From: Terrisporobacter petrolearius
GTDB lineage: Bacteria > Bacillota > Clostridia > Peptostreptococcales > Peptostreptococcaceae
Length of the DNA: 64,000 nucleotides
Direction: 5' to 3' (one strand)
Assembly: GCF_032598785.1 (NCBI RefSeq)
Contig: NZ_CP102984.1
This document shows positions 42,222 to 50,770 of this stretch, piece by piece. Made by a program: the position numbers and the translations under genes. The notes under the pieces were generated by a model, which was given only the letters and a program-made list of their open reading frames with translations, searched no databases and had not been told where the DNA came from. Within the stretch, counting starts at the first letter, position 1; each line of letters begins with the position of its first letter.

Positions 42222-43273
42222 TGTTTAACTCCTTCCTTTGCTGTCTTATGAAAACTTATTAATTTTTCTATTGTATCATTTATGTCTTCGAATTTAATTA
42301 CGTCGTTATACTTGTATTGATTTACTGAATGCATATAAAGAGGGTCATAGTAGTACACTAAAAATTGTTCTACTAATTCTTCATATTTTTCATGGTCTAA
42401 TAATTCTAAGTATTCATCTACAGTTTTATTTCCAAGTCTTTTTCTAAATGTATTTATACATTGTCTTAAGGCTTGTATATTATCTTCATTTCTATCATAT
42501 ATATAATCTTTGCAAAGTCTTTTTACTCTGTCTTTTGTGTCACATTCTATAAGTATGTGATATCCATCTCTTATTATTCCTTCATATATATCATTTGGAA
42601 TAAGTACATGACCTACTCTTTTACTTTCACTTTCTACGAATAAATAATCACTCTTTGAGAAAAATAAAGATTCAAATATCCTAGTTTCGAAAGTCTTTTG
42701 AGTTGGTGGCTTTTCATCATAAGTTATAAATCCAAATACAGAACCAGTATTTCTAGCCATATATTCCAAATCCACTATATCTATATTATTTCTTTCTAAT
42801 TCTACTAATAATTCTGTTTTCCCAACTCCAGTTAATCCATGAAGAACTATAAACTGCTTTTTATTCATTATGCTACTTAAATAATTTTGCACATAATTTC
42901 TATAAGATTTATAGCCTCCTTCTAATTTATATAAATCTATACCAATAGAACTAAGTAAATTGGCTACAGAGCCACTTCTCATTCCACCTCTTGAACAATA
43001 TATCACTATATGTTCATATTCACTTGACAATTCTTTTGCTAGTTTGTACATATCTTTTAACTTAGGAGAAACAAATTCAAATCCTTTGTCTATAGCTTCA
43101 TGTTTCCCCTCTTGTTTGTATATTGTACCCACCTCACAATACTCATCATTATCAAATAATGGCATATTATAAGCATTTAATATATGATCATCTAAGTATT
43201 CTTTTTCTGTTCTAACATCTATAAAAATTGTTTTTTCTAATTTTAAAGCATCTTCTATTTTAATTGTTTTCAA
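42215..43273 (-). CDS. selU: tRNA 2-selenouridine synthase
   Basis: 352 residues. An N-terminal rhodanese domain with active-site Cys in HIVIYCSRGGMRSGS (about residue 97) is followed by a P-loop domain with Walker A HGLTGVGKTELL (about 145). This is the MnmH/SelU (YbbB) architecture, which replaces 2-thiouridine with 2-selenouridine at the tRNA wobble position using selenophosphate and can also geranylate. The gene overlaps rimO and lies 3 bases from ftsK. No selD is in the window, so the selenium supply cannot be judged. Confidence 0.93.
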   Translation of the reverse strand: MKTIKIEDALKLEKTIFIDVRTEKEYLDDHILNAYNMPLFDNDEYCEVGTIYKQEGKHEAIDKGFEFVSPKLKDMYKLAKELSSEYEHIVIYCSRGGMRSGSVANLLSSIGIDLYKLEGGYKSYRNYVQNYLSSIMNKKQFIVLHGLTGVGKTELLVELERNNIDIVDLEYMARNTGSVFGFITYDEKPPTQKTFETRIFESLFFSKSDYLFVESESKRVGHVLIPNDIYEGIIRDGYHILIECDTKDRVKRLCKDYIYDRNEDNIQALRQCINTFRKRLGNKTVDEYLELLDHEKYEELVEQFLVYYYDPLYMHSVNQYKYNDVIKFEDINDTIEKLISFHKTAKEGVKQC

Positions 43274-43276
43274 ATT

Positions 43277-45709
43277 TTATTCACCTTCTAATTTTGCTAA
43301 TTCTTCCATTGTTATTAGTACTTTTCTAGGTTTACTTCCTTCACTAGGACCAACTATTCCTCTTTCTTCCATTGAGTCAATCAGTCTAGCTGCTCTGTTA
43401 AATCCGATTTTATACTTTCTTTGTAACATAGAAGATGATCCTTGCCCGCTTTGTACAACAAAGGCAATAGCGTCTTCTAAAAATTCATCTACATCGTTAT
43501 TTTTGATGTTGGCAGTTTTTGAAATAGTTTGTATTATTTCTTCTTCATATTTAACTTCTTCTTTTACTTGACCTTTTACAAAGTTTATTACTTTTTCAGA
43601 GTCATCTTCTGATATATAAGCGCCTTGCAACCTTACTGGTTTTGCAGCTCCTAGAGGATAGAATAACATATCACCTTTTCCAAGTAGTTTTTCTGCTCCA
43701 CCCATATCTAATATAGTTCTCGAATCTGTTTGCGATGAAACTGCAAAGGCAATTCTAGATGGAACATTTGCTTTTATAACTCCTGTTATTACATCAACAG
43801 AAGGTCTTTGTGTTGCTATAATCAAATGCATTCCAGCCGCCCTAGCCATTTGTGCTAGTCTACATATATAGTCTTCAACTTCATTCGCACATGCCATCAT
43901 CAAGTCTGCTAATTCATCTATTATTATTACTACTTTTGGAAGTTTTGTTTCACTTTTTTCATTATAACTAGTTATATCTTTTACTCCTAAATCAGCAAAC
44001 AATTTGTATCTTTTATTCATTTCTACTACTGCCCAGTTTAATGCATTTGCTGCCTTTTTAGGGTCAGTAACAACTGGTGATAGTAAATGAGGTATACCAT
44101 TATAATGAGCAAGCTCAACTACTTTTGGATCTATAAGTAATAACTTTACTTCGTCAGGTGTTGCTTTGTATAATACAGAATTTATTATTGTATTTATACA
44201 AACTGACTTACCTGAACCTGTAGCTCCTGCTACAAGTAAATGTGGCATTTTACCAATATCTGCAATAACCGGATTACCACTTATATCTTTTCCAAGTCCT
44301 ATAGCAAGAGAAGATGAATCTTCTTTAAATTCCTTACTTCCAATAACATCTCTAAGTCCTACAACCTGCGGTTCGTCATTTGGAACTTCTATTCCTATGG
44401 CACTCTTCCCTGGAATTGGGGCTTCTATTCTTATACTTTTTGCAGCTAAAGAAAGAGCTATATCATCTGATAAGTTTACAATTCTACTTACTTTAACGCC
44501 TGGATTAGGTTGTACTTCGTATCTTGTTATAGTAGGTCCTAGAGTTACTTGACCCATTTTTGTGTCAACACCAAAATTAGATAATGTTTTGATTAACAAA
44601 GATGCATTTTCTAATGCCTTTCTTTTATCATTTTCATTACCTTTGTGTCCAATTTTAGTTATTAAATCTAAACTTGGCTTTGTATAGTTTTCATAATTTG
44701 ATTGACTATTAATGTGCAAATCATTTGTATCTCCTAAATTTATTGGAGCGGTTTTTTCAATATTAGTATTAGCCTTAGTTTTGGTATTACTCATTGTATC
44801 GCTCATTTTAACATTAGGATTTGTATTTTGAAGGTCCTTAAGCACATCTAACTCTGGCATACTACTTGTACCTTCTAAAATTTCTAGATAATCGTCATCA
44901 CTTTTGTTAAATCCTACTATTTTTATCGTTTTGTCTTCATCATCATAACTAGGCTCAACCAAAGTATTTTCTAATTCCTCATTTTTATCATTTTTATTAA
45001 AAATATTTTTTAAGAAGCCTTTTTTATTTTTACCAATTTGAGTAGTTTCATCAACCTCTTCAGTTACTAAATTAATTGCAGATTCTTTTAAGTTAGATAC
45101 CTTATCTTTTACATTTCCATTTCCATTTTTTATTTTACTAGACTTATTAGAAATGCCTTCCATTAGGTCTTTAAGAGATATATTAAATGTGTACATTACT
45201 GTAATAAATAAAACAAATATACTAATTAACCATCCACCTGTTAATCCAAATACTGCTTTAATAAAGTATGCTATTGTTGATGTGATTAGACCGCAACCAC
45301 TTCCATCAATTCCCATCTGCATAACATCTCTATACATATTAGCCTTTAGAGGATTATCTACTGGAATTTTTCTTGCATTAAATAATCCATAAAAAATAAA
45401 TAAAAAGACTATAAAAATATAGACTGTTTTGCTTTTTTTCATTCTATACACATATTCATTTCTTTCAAAAAATCCAAGAATACCTATAATTATTATAAGC
45501 AATGGAATAATTACTGAAAGAGCTCCAAACAAACCTTTAAAAGTGTCTTGTATGAATTGTCCTAAAAGGCCCATGGAATTTGAGTTTAAGCTATATAATA
45601 AAAATATTCCTATAAATACAGTCACTAGATTATAATATTCTCCAGATACTATTATTCTATCTTTGTTATGCTTTTTATTCTTAGCGCCTTTACTTTTTTT
45701 CTTAGCCAC
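43277..45709 (-). CDS. ftsK: DNA translocase FtsK/SpoIIIE
   Basis: About 810 residues. Four membrane helices in the first 180 residues anchor the protein at the septum. A charged linker (about 190-370) leads to the motor, with Walker A VAGATGSGKSVCIN and the Walker B region VVIIIDELADLMMA, and a C-terminal gamma winged helix (about 745-805, GSSMLQRKYKIGFNRAARLID). The protein pumps chromosomal DNA through the division or sporulation septum. I prefer GTG at 45709 as start because GAGG lies eight bases upstream. A terminator after tepA suggests an own promoter. Confidence 0.95.
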   Translation of the reverse strand: MAKKKSKGAKNKKHNKDRIIVSGEYYNLVTVFIGIFLLYSLNSNSMGLLGQFIQDTFKGLFGALSVIIPLLIIIIGILGFFERNEYVYRMKKSKTVYIFIVFLFIFYGLFNARKIPVDNPLKANMYRDVMQMGIDGSGCGLITSTIAYFIKAVFGLTGGWLISIFVLFITVMYTFNISLKDLMEGISNKSSKIKNGNGNVKDKVSNLKESAINLVTEEVDETTQIGKNKKGFLKNIFNKNDKNEELENTLVEPSYDDEDKTIKIVGFNKSDDDYLEILEGTSSMPELDVLKDLQNTNPNVKMSDTMSNTKTKANTNIEKTAPINLGDTNDLHINSQSNYENYTKPSLDLITKIGHKGNENDKRKALENASLLIKTLSNFGVDTKMGQVTLGPTITRYEVQPNPGVKVSRIVNLSDDIALSLAAKSIRIEAPIPGKSAIGIEVPNDEPQVVGLRDVIGSKEFKEDSSSLAIGLGKDISGNPVIADIGKMPHLLVAGATGSGKSVCINTIINSVLYKATPDEVKLLLIDPKVVELAHYNGIPHLLSPVVTDPKKAANALNWAVVEMNKRYKLFADLGVKDITSYNEKSETKLPKVVIIIDELADLMMACANEVEDYICRLAQMARAAGMHLIIATQRPSVDVITGVIKANVPSRIAFAVSSQTDSRTILDMGGAEKLLGKGDMLFYPLGAAKPVRLQGAYISEDDSEKVINFVKGQVKEEVKYEEEIIQTISKTANIKNNDVDEFLEDAIAFVVQSGQGSSSMLQRKYKIGFNRAARLIDSMEERGIVGPSEGSKPRKVLITMEELAKLEGE

Positions 45710-45794
45710 CAATCTCACCTCTTATTTCTTATACCTTATCAATTAAAATTTATAATTTATCCACAAACTAAATCAATTATAAATTCTTAAAAAC

Positions 45795-45830
45795 TTAAAA
45801 GTGTTAATGGTATACATTAACACTTTTAAT
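45795..45830 (-). terminator. Terminator after tepA
   Basis: TTAAAAGTGTTAATG and CATTAACACTTTTAA form a perfect 15-bp stem with a 5-base loop between tepA and ftsK. Confidence 0.88.
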
Positions 45831-45872
45831 TATTAAATCATTATATCACATATTACTTATTTTAAACAAATC

Positions 45873-46718
45873 TTATTTATTTCCTTCATTTTTGTTGTCT
45901 TCTCTTATTAGTTCTCTTAATTTAACTAACGCTTCCTTTAATCCTCCAACTTCATCTATAAGGCCACATTCTACAGCTTCTTTGCCTATCAAAACACTAC
46001 CTACATCACTTACAAGCTCATCTTTTGCGTGCATAAGCTTATTTAACTCTTCTCTTTCTATATTGGAAGTTCTTGTTATAAATTCTACTATTCTTTCTTG
46101 CATTTTCTTGAAATATTCAAAAGTTTCATTAACACCTATCACTAATCCATTTGTTCTTATTGGGTGTACTATCATCGTTGCAGTTGGTGCAATATAAGAA
46201 TAATCGCCTGCTGTTGCAAGAGGAACTCCTATAGAATGGCTTCCTCCAAGTACAAGGGTCACGACTTTCTTAGATATGCTGTTAATTAATTCCGCCATAG
46301 CAAGACCAGCTTCTACATCTCCACCTACTGTATTTAAAATAACCAAAATACCTTTAATATCATTACTTTCTTCTACTGAATATAATAAAGGTATTATATG
46401 TTCGTATTTTGTAGATTTTTTTTGTGGATTGCCTACAAAATGTCCCTCAATTTCTCCTATTATAGTTATACATTGAATTTCTTTTTGTGCATTAGAAGGC
46501 ATATTAGGAACGCCCATTTGCTTTATATTTTGAACTTTGTCACTGTCTTCATCTTCACCTTCATTGTTACTATTATCAACATTATTACTTTCATTATTTT
46601 CAGGTTTATTTTTATCCTCATCTTCTTCTTTATCTTCAAGTCCCATCTGATTCAAATCATAGTTATTATAATTATTATCATTTATGTATTCATTCATATT
46701 ATTTTCTTTTTTTATCAT
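45873..46718 (-). CDS. tepA: ClpP-like translocation-enhancing protein (TepA family)
   Basis: 281 residues. An acidic, low-complexity N-terminus (about 1-75, Asn/Asp/Glu-rich) precedes a ClpP-fold domain. Its nucleophile region is LVLGGSHSIGVPLATAGD, with Ser after His, and the catalytic His lies in ATMIVHPIRT. B. subtilis TepA/YmfB, also next to spoIIIE, is related and was linked to protein secretion; others describe such proteins as degrading signal peptides or SASPs. GAGGTGAA precedes the ATG. Terminators on both sides make it monocistronic. Confidence 0.87.
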   Translation of the reverse strand: MIKKENNMNEYINDNNYNNYDLNQMGLEDKEEDEDKNKPENNESNNVDNSNNEGEDEDSDKVQNIKQMGVPNMPSNAQKEIQCITIIGEIEGHFVGNPQKKSTKYEHIIPLLYSVEESNDIKGILVILNTVGGDVEAGLAMAELINSISKKVVTLVLGGSHSIGVPLATAGDYSYIAPTATMIVHPIRTNGLVIGVNETFEYFKKMQERIVEFITRTSNIEREELNKLMHAKDELVSDVGSVLIGKEAVECGLIDEVGGLKEALVKLRELIREDNKNEGNK

Positions 46719-46804
46719 TTATTTCACCTCATATAATATATTTAATTTTATCTTTCCCAATGATTATGAAATAATTCTTAAGTTTCTTAGTCTAGGTTTT
46801 GACA

Positions 46805-46839
46805 CAAAAAAAGCAAGATAAAACGTATCTTGCTTTTTT
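46805..46839 (-). terminator. Terminator after dapG
   Basis: AAAAAAGCAAGATA and TATCTTGCTTTTTT form a 14-bp stem with the loop AAACG (approximately). Confidence 0.9.
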
Positions 46840-46847
46840 ATATACTA

Positions 46848-48053
46848 TTAATCTGCAAATTCATTATGAATAGCATGAACAGTTTCTATCATATCTTCCT
46901 CTTTTACTAAACAAGTAAGACATGTATATGAATCTGATGATTGTAAAAGAGTAATACCTGCCTTTGATAAAGCTCTAACTACTTTTGCTATAACACCAGG
47001 AGTTTCAGTAACCTTTGAACCGATTAAAGTTACCTTTGCACAATGTTTTCTAATATCATATTTTACGTCATATTTTTGTAAAATTTCCTCTACAGCAAAA
47101 ATATAATTTTGTTCTAATGCAAAGGCCTTTTCTTCTGTAAAGAAGTTTATCATATCTAAATTTATATGTTTTTCTTCCATTTCATTCAATATTTTTGAGA
47201 AAAGCTCTTCAGATGATTTCACTTTAATCTGAGCTATATTATCTTTATGAGCTACTGATGTCATAAATCTAGATTGGAAATCTTCATAATTACTTGTTAC
47301 ACCACGAGTTAAACCAATTCTAGTTCCTTTACATGTAGGGTTTAAAGTATTTTTTATTTCTAAAACAATATCTCCATTTTTAGCAAGTTCTACTGCTCTT
47401 GGGTGAATAACTTTTGCACCTTTTTCTGCCATTTGGAACACTTCTTCGTAATCACAATAATCAAGTATTTTTGCTGATGGCTCTATTCTTGGATCAGCAG
47501 TCATTATGCCATCTACATCTGTATAAATTTGTACAGTTTCACTTCCTAATGCTTTTCCTATAGCAACTGCAGATGTATCGCTGCCTCCTCTTCCTAAGGT
47601 AGTAACCTCTCCGTCTTCTGTACCTCCTTGGAATCCTGCTATAATAACCACTTTACCTTCATCCAACTCTCTGTGAATTCTTGTTGGATTTATTTCTTTT
47701 ATTTTTGAATTTGAATAAACCTTAGTTGTTATTATTCCAGCTTGCATTCCTGTTAGAAACACTGATGGTATTCCCCTAGCTTCTAACATAGATGATAGTA
47801 TTGTTCCTGATATTATTTCTCCGCAAGACATTATTAAGTCAAGTTCTCGTTTTTTAGATTTTTTGTTAACATTAGTACATAAATTTATTAGTGTATCAGT
47901 CGCATAGGGTTCTCCCTTTCTTCCCATGGCTGAAACTACTATTACTAAGTCATTGCCCTTTTTCTTATATTGTTCTATTATATTGCATACTTCATTCATT
48001 TTTTCAACTGATGCTACTGATGTACCACCAAATTTTTGTACTAGAATCCCCAT
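46848..48053 (-). CDS. dapG: Aspartokinase (DapG type)
   Basis: 401 residues. The kinase domain opens VQKFGGTSVASVEKM and has the VVSAMGR and TLGRGGSDTSAVAIG nucleotide/substrate motifs. Two ACT domains follow (about 265-400; KVTLIGSKVTETPGVIAKVV), which bind the feedback inhibitor. It makes aspartyl phosphate, the first step to lysine, diaminopimelate, threonine and methionine. The ylmC-dapG arrangement matches B. subtilis ymxH-dapG, where the isozyme is inhibited by diaminopimelate and serves wall and spore dipicolinate supply. No lysine riboswitch was seen upstream. Confidence 0.93.
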   Translation of the reverse strand: MGILVQKFGGTSVASVEKMNEVCNIIEQYKKKGNDLVIVVSAMGRKGEPYATDTLINLCTNVNKKSKKRELDLIMSCGEIISGTILSSMLEARGIPSVFLTGMQAGIITTKVYSNSKIKEINPTRIHRELDEGKVVIIAGFQGGTEDGEVTTLGRGGSDTSAVAIGKALGSETVQIYTDVDGIMTADPRIEPSAKILDYCDYEEVFQMAEKGAKVIHPRAVELAKNGDIVLEIKNTLNPTCKGTRIGLTRGVTSNYEDFQSRFMTSVAHKDNIAQIKVKSSEELFSKILNEMEEKHINLDMINFFTEEKAFALEQNYIFAVEEILQKYDVKYDIRKHCAKVTLIGSKVTETPGVIAKVVRALSKAGITLLQSSDSYTCLTCLVKEEDMIETVHAIHNEFAD

Positions 48054-48062
48054 AAATGCCTC

Positions 48063-48308
48063 CTAAAATATTCCATCATATTCAATGATTATCATATCAT
48101 TGCCAATTTTCTTTACATTCCTCCACGGAATTTCTAAATCTCCTCTATCCTTTTTTATACCAAAAAATCCTCTTTCTCTTGGTATGGAAAGCGCCAATAT
48201 TTTCCCTGTAGTTTCATCTATTATAATATCGCACTCACCAATTACTCCAAGTCTTTCTCCACTAACTAAGTTTACTATTTCTTTTCCAGCTAATTCAGAT
48301 AAATTCAT
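48063..48308 (-). CDS. ylmC: YlmC/YmxH family PRC-barrel protein
   Basis: An 81-residue PRC-barrel protein: NLSELAGKEIVNLVSGERLG opens the barrel and GDLEIPWRNVKKIGNDMIII closes it. Members of the YlmC/YmxH family are conserved in spore formers and annotated as sporulation-linked, but without a known activity. It lies 9 bases before dapG and is likely co-transcribed. GGGGTGAAA precedes the ATG. Confidence 0.9.
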   Translation of the reverse strand: MNLSELAGKEIVNLVSGERLGVIGECDIIIDETTGKILALSIPRERGFFGIKKDRGDLEIPWRNVKKIGNDMIIIEYDGIF

Positions 48309-48348
48309 ATTTTCACCCCGATAAATAAAAATTTTAATTTTCCTAAGT

Positions 48349-48425
48349 CACTGTGTAGGTTTTCAGTTCATATTTCCAACAATATGCTTTCCCCACTGAT
48401 TTAGGTCACCTTACTCAAACAGTGC
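48349..48425. other. Structured intergenic element, unassigned
   Basis: A single extended, bulged hairpin can form from CACTGT / ACAGTG at the ends, through GTAGGT / ACCTTAC and TCAG / CTGA, to CATATT / AATATG at the tip. It lies between the M16 peptidase gene and ylmC, in the transcribed direction of the former's operon. It could be a structured leader of ylmC-dapG or a small inverted-repeat element. I could not match it to a riboswitch class. Confidence 0.45.
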
Positions 48426-48434
48426 TTTTTACAA

Positions 48435-49676
48435 TTATATCTGAACACCTTCTACGTTTTTTCCTACTATACACACTCCTAAATTCTCTATATTAAATAC
48501 TTTATTAATAATTGCTTCAACTTGTTCCATATTTACGCTATTTATATGTTCAATAATTTCATCTTCGTTTTTAATCTTATTATTAAGCAGCATAGACTCC
48601 CCATGAGATAGCATTTTTGAACTAATACTTTCCAAGCTTAATATATAATTACCTTTTAACTGTTCCTTACTTTCTTTAAGTTCTTCTTCAGTAATATAGT
48701 TTTCTTTTATATTCTTTATTTCTTCTATTATTAGGTCATAGACTTCTTTTAAGTATTCTTCACTGGTACTAGCAAATACACCCAATTCTCCACATTTTTT
48801 ATATAAAGTCTGAGAGGAGTATATGGAGTAGACAAATCCTTTATCTTCTCTTATATTTTGGAAGAGCCTAGAGCTAGTACTTCCACCAAATATATTGTTT
48901 ACAACTGCTAACGCATAAGTTTCCTTTTCATTCTCTTCTGGTATAGCTTTTAAGCTAATTGCTATATTAACTTGCTCACTATCTTTATTTTTAGTTATAA
49001 AACAGGAGTGAAACTTAGGTTCTTTTACTTCTATATTTACTTCCTTTTCTTCCCATTCACCAAATTTTTCTTCAATAAGATTCACTACTTCCTCAAAATT
49101 AAAATTGCCACAAATTGATATGACTGCATTATTAGGAACATAATACTTACTATAATGATTTAAAATATCTTTTCTTTTTAAACTTTTAATGGTCTTCCTA
49201 TTTCCAAGTATATTCATACCTAATCCATCATCAGCATATATATTTTCTACTAATAAATCATAAGACAAATCATCTAAAGAATCTTCATACATTTTAAGTT
49301 CTTCTAATATTACGGCTCTTTCTCTGTCTATATCATTATTATTAAAGGTTGAATTTAATATCATATCACTTAAAACATCTATACCTATGTTTATATGCTC
49401 ATCTAAAAGATGAACATAATAGCACGTACATTCTTTATTTGTAAAAGCATTTATTTGTCCACCAATATTATCTATGTCTCTTGCTATATCTTTTGCACTT
49501 CTATTTTCAGTTCCTTTAAACAACATGTGCTCAATAAAGTGAGACACACCACTTTCCTTAGGTGTTTCTATCCTAGATCCTGTATTTATCCAAATCCCAA
49601 GAGATACGGATTTTAAGTAAGGTATTTCCTCTCCCACAATGGTAAGACCATTTTTTAGGGTTTGACATTTATACAT
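48435..49676 (-). CDS. M16-family zinc peptidase (MlpA/YmxG-like)
   Basis: 413 residues with the inverted zinc motif HxxEH in SHFIEHMLFKGTENRS (about residues 50-65) and the downstream Glu in ERAVILEELKMYED that completes the metal site. The second half is the inactive M16 domain with SSRLFQNIREDKG. Enzymes of this type (processing-peptidase-like) sit next to ylxY and pnp in many Firmicutes. I choose the ATG at 49676, with TTTGGAGG upstream; a TTG at 49688 overlaps that site. Substrates are unknown. Confidence 0.9.
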   Translation of the reverse strand: MYKCQTLKNGLTIVGEEIPYLKSVSLGIWINTGSRIETPKESGVSHFIEHMLFKGTENRSAKDIARDIDNIGGQINAFTNKECTCYYVHLLDEHINIGIDVLSDMILNSTFNNNDIDRERAVILEELKMYEDSLDDLSYDLLVENIYADDGLGMNILGNRKTIKSLKRKDILNHYSKYYVPNNAVISICGNFNFEEVVNLIEEKFGEWEEKEVNIEVKEPKFHSCFITKNKDSEQVNIAISLKAIPEENEKETYALAVVNNIFGGSTSSRLFQNIREDKGFVYSIYSSQTLYKKCGELGVFASTSEEYLKEVYDLIIEEIKNIKENYITEEELKESKEQLKGNYILSLESISSKMLSHGESMLLNNKIKNEDEIIEHINSVNMEQVEAIINKVFNIENLGVCIVGKNVEGVQI

Positions 49677-49769
49677 ATCGTCCTCCAAATTCTTTACTAC
49701 GTCATTATATACTTTAATTTTTACAAGTTAAAAAAATTTATAGTATTAATTATAGTTTAGGAACTTAAT

Positions 49770-50519
49770 TTAATCAACAACAAACACATCACTAAGCCTT
49801 CCTGGTTTTAAATTTTTTTGTCTTATAATTTGAATAATATCATCTATACATTTTGCTGTGGCATCTGTTGGATGCATTAATACGATACTTCCATCTACTA
49901 TGTTTTTATTTTTTACTCTTTCAATAATTTTTTCAGGATTATCTCTATCTTGCCAATCAATAGTATCCACATCCCATTTGAAACATATGTAATTTAAACG
50001 TTGTGCTGCTTTAACTGTATTTGATCCAAAAGAACCTGCTGGAGCTTGAAAAAATTTAGTTTCCTCACCAATAGCATTATCAATTATTTTCTTAGAAGTG
50101 CTTATTTGATTGTAATTTTCATCATATGAAAGGTTAGCATAATCTGAGTGTTTATGCCCATGATTCCCTATCTCATGGCCTTCATTTTTAATTCGTAAAA
50201 GCAAGTTCTTTTTATTTTCAGCCCACTTTCCTGTTACATTAAATGTTATATGTACCTTCTCCCTTTTTAAAGTTTCCAAAATAGATATTACATACTCATC
50301 CTCCCACCCCAGGTCTACGTTGCAAGTTAATGCAACATAGCCACTATTTTTTTTAGTACCCTGGGTATAGGGCGCTTTTGCCAAATCTAGAATATTAATA
50401 CTTGGAGTTGTTTGGTTTTTCTTAAGTGTAAAAGCAATTCCACATAATATAAGCAAAATGATTAGAATAAAAATTATTAATTTTTTTAGTTTACCTTTGT
50501 TTAGCACCATCATTATCAT
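49770..50519 (-). CDS. ylxY: Polysaccharide deacetylase (YlxY/PdaB-like, CE4)
   Basis: 249 residues with one N-terminal membrane segment (about 11-28, LIIFILIILLILCGIAFTL) and a NodB domain. The usual TFDDG motif is replaced by TCNVDLGWEDEY. The metal-binding HxxxH is kept (GNHGHKHSDY), as are AGSFGSNTVKAAQ and the WDVDTIDW motif. The variant first motif seems typical of the YlxY branch, which also lies between pnp and an M16 peptidase gene in B. subtilis. Deacetylation of a wall polymer is expected but not certain. GGAGG precedes the ATG. Confidence 0.85.
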   Translation of the reverse strand: MIMMVLNKGKLKKLIIFILIILLILCGIAFTLKKNQTTPSINILDLAKAPYTQGTKKNSGYVALTCNVDLGWEDEYVISILETLKREKVHITFNVTGKWAENKKNLLLRIKNEGHEIGNHGHKHSDYANLSYDENYNQISTSKKIIDNAIGEETKFFQAPAGSFGSNTVKAAQRLNYICFKWDVDTIDWQDRDNPEKIIERVKNKNIVDGSIVLMHPTDATAKCIDDIIQIIRQKNLKPGRLSDVFVVD

Positions 50520-50611
50520 ATTGGTTTCCTCCTAATATGTACAAATTATTTCTTATTTTAAGTTTATTATTACAACTTATAATTTATTCTTAGGAATAGG
50601 ACTTGTTATCT

Positions 50612-50663
50612 AAAAATTCACTTCGTTCATCTGCCTAACCATATGCCTTTGCTAATACTTCAG
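50612..50663. repeat. Dispersed imperfect repeat, copy 2
   Basis: Matches 35573-35624 at 38 of 52 positions in an ungapped alignment. It lies in the 250-bp gap between ylxY and the pnp terminator, which otherwise holds only AT-rich sequence. Confidence 0.45.
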
Positions 50664-50725
50664 CGAAATACTTGATTTAAAATTTAGTATCTTTAATCCA
50701 CCTATAATCCAAATTTTTTATAATA

Positions 50726-50750
50726 AAAAAACGAGACTATGTCTCGTTCC
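50726..50750 (-). terminator. Terminator after pnp
   Basis: AACGAGAC and GTCTCGTT form an 8-bp stem with the loop TAT, followed on the minus strand by a run of T. Confidence 0.85.
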
Positions 50751-50770
50751 CTTATTTTATAAATGAATTA

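Noticed and set aside
48054..48434. Lysine riboswitch upstream of dapG
   Set aside because: The available space and sequence lack the size and conserved core of that class.
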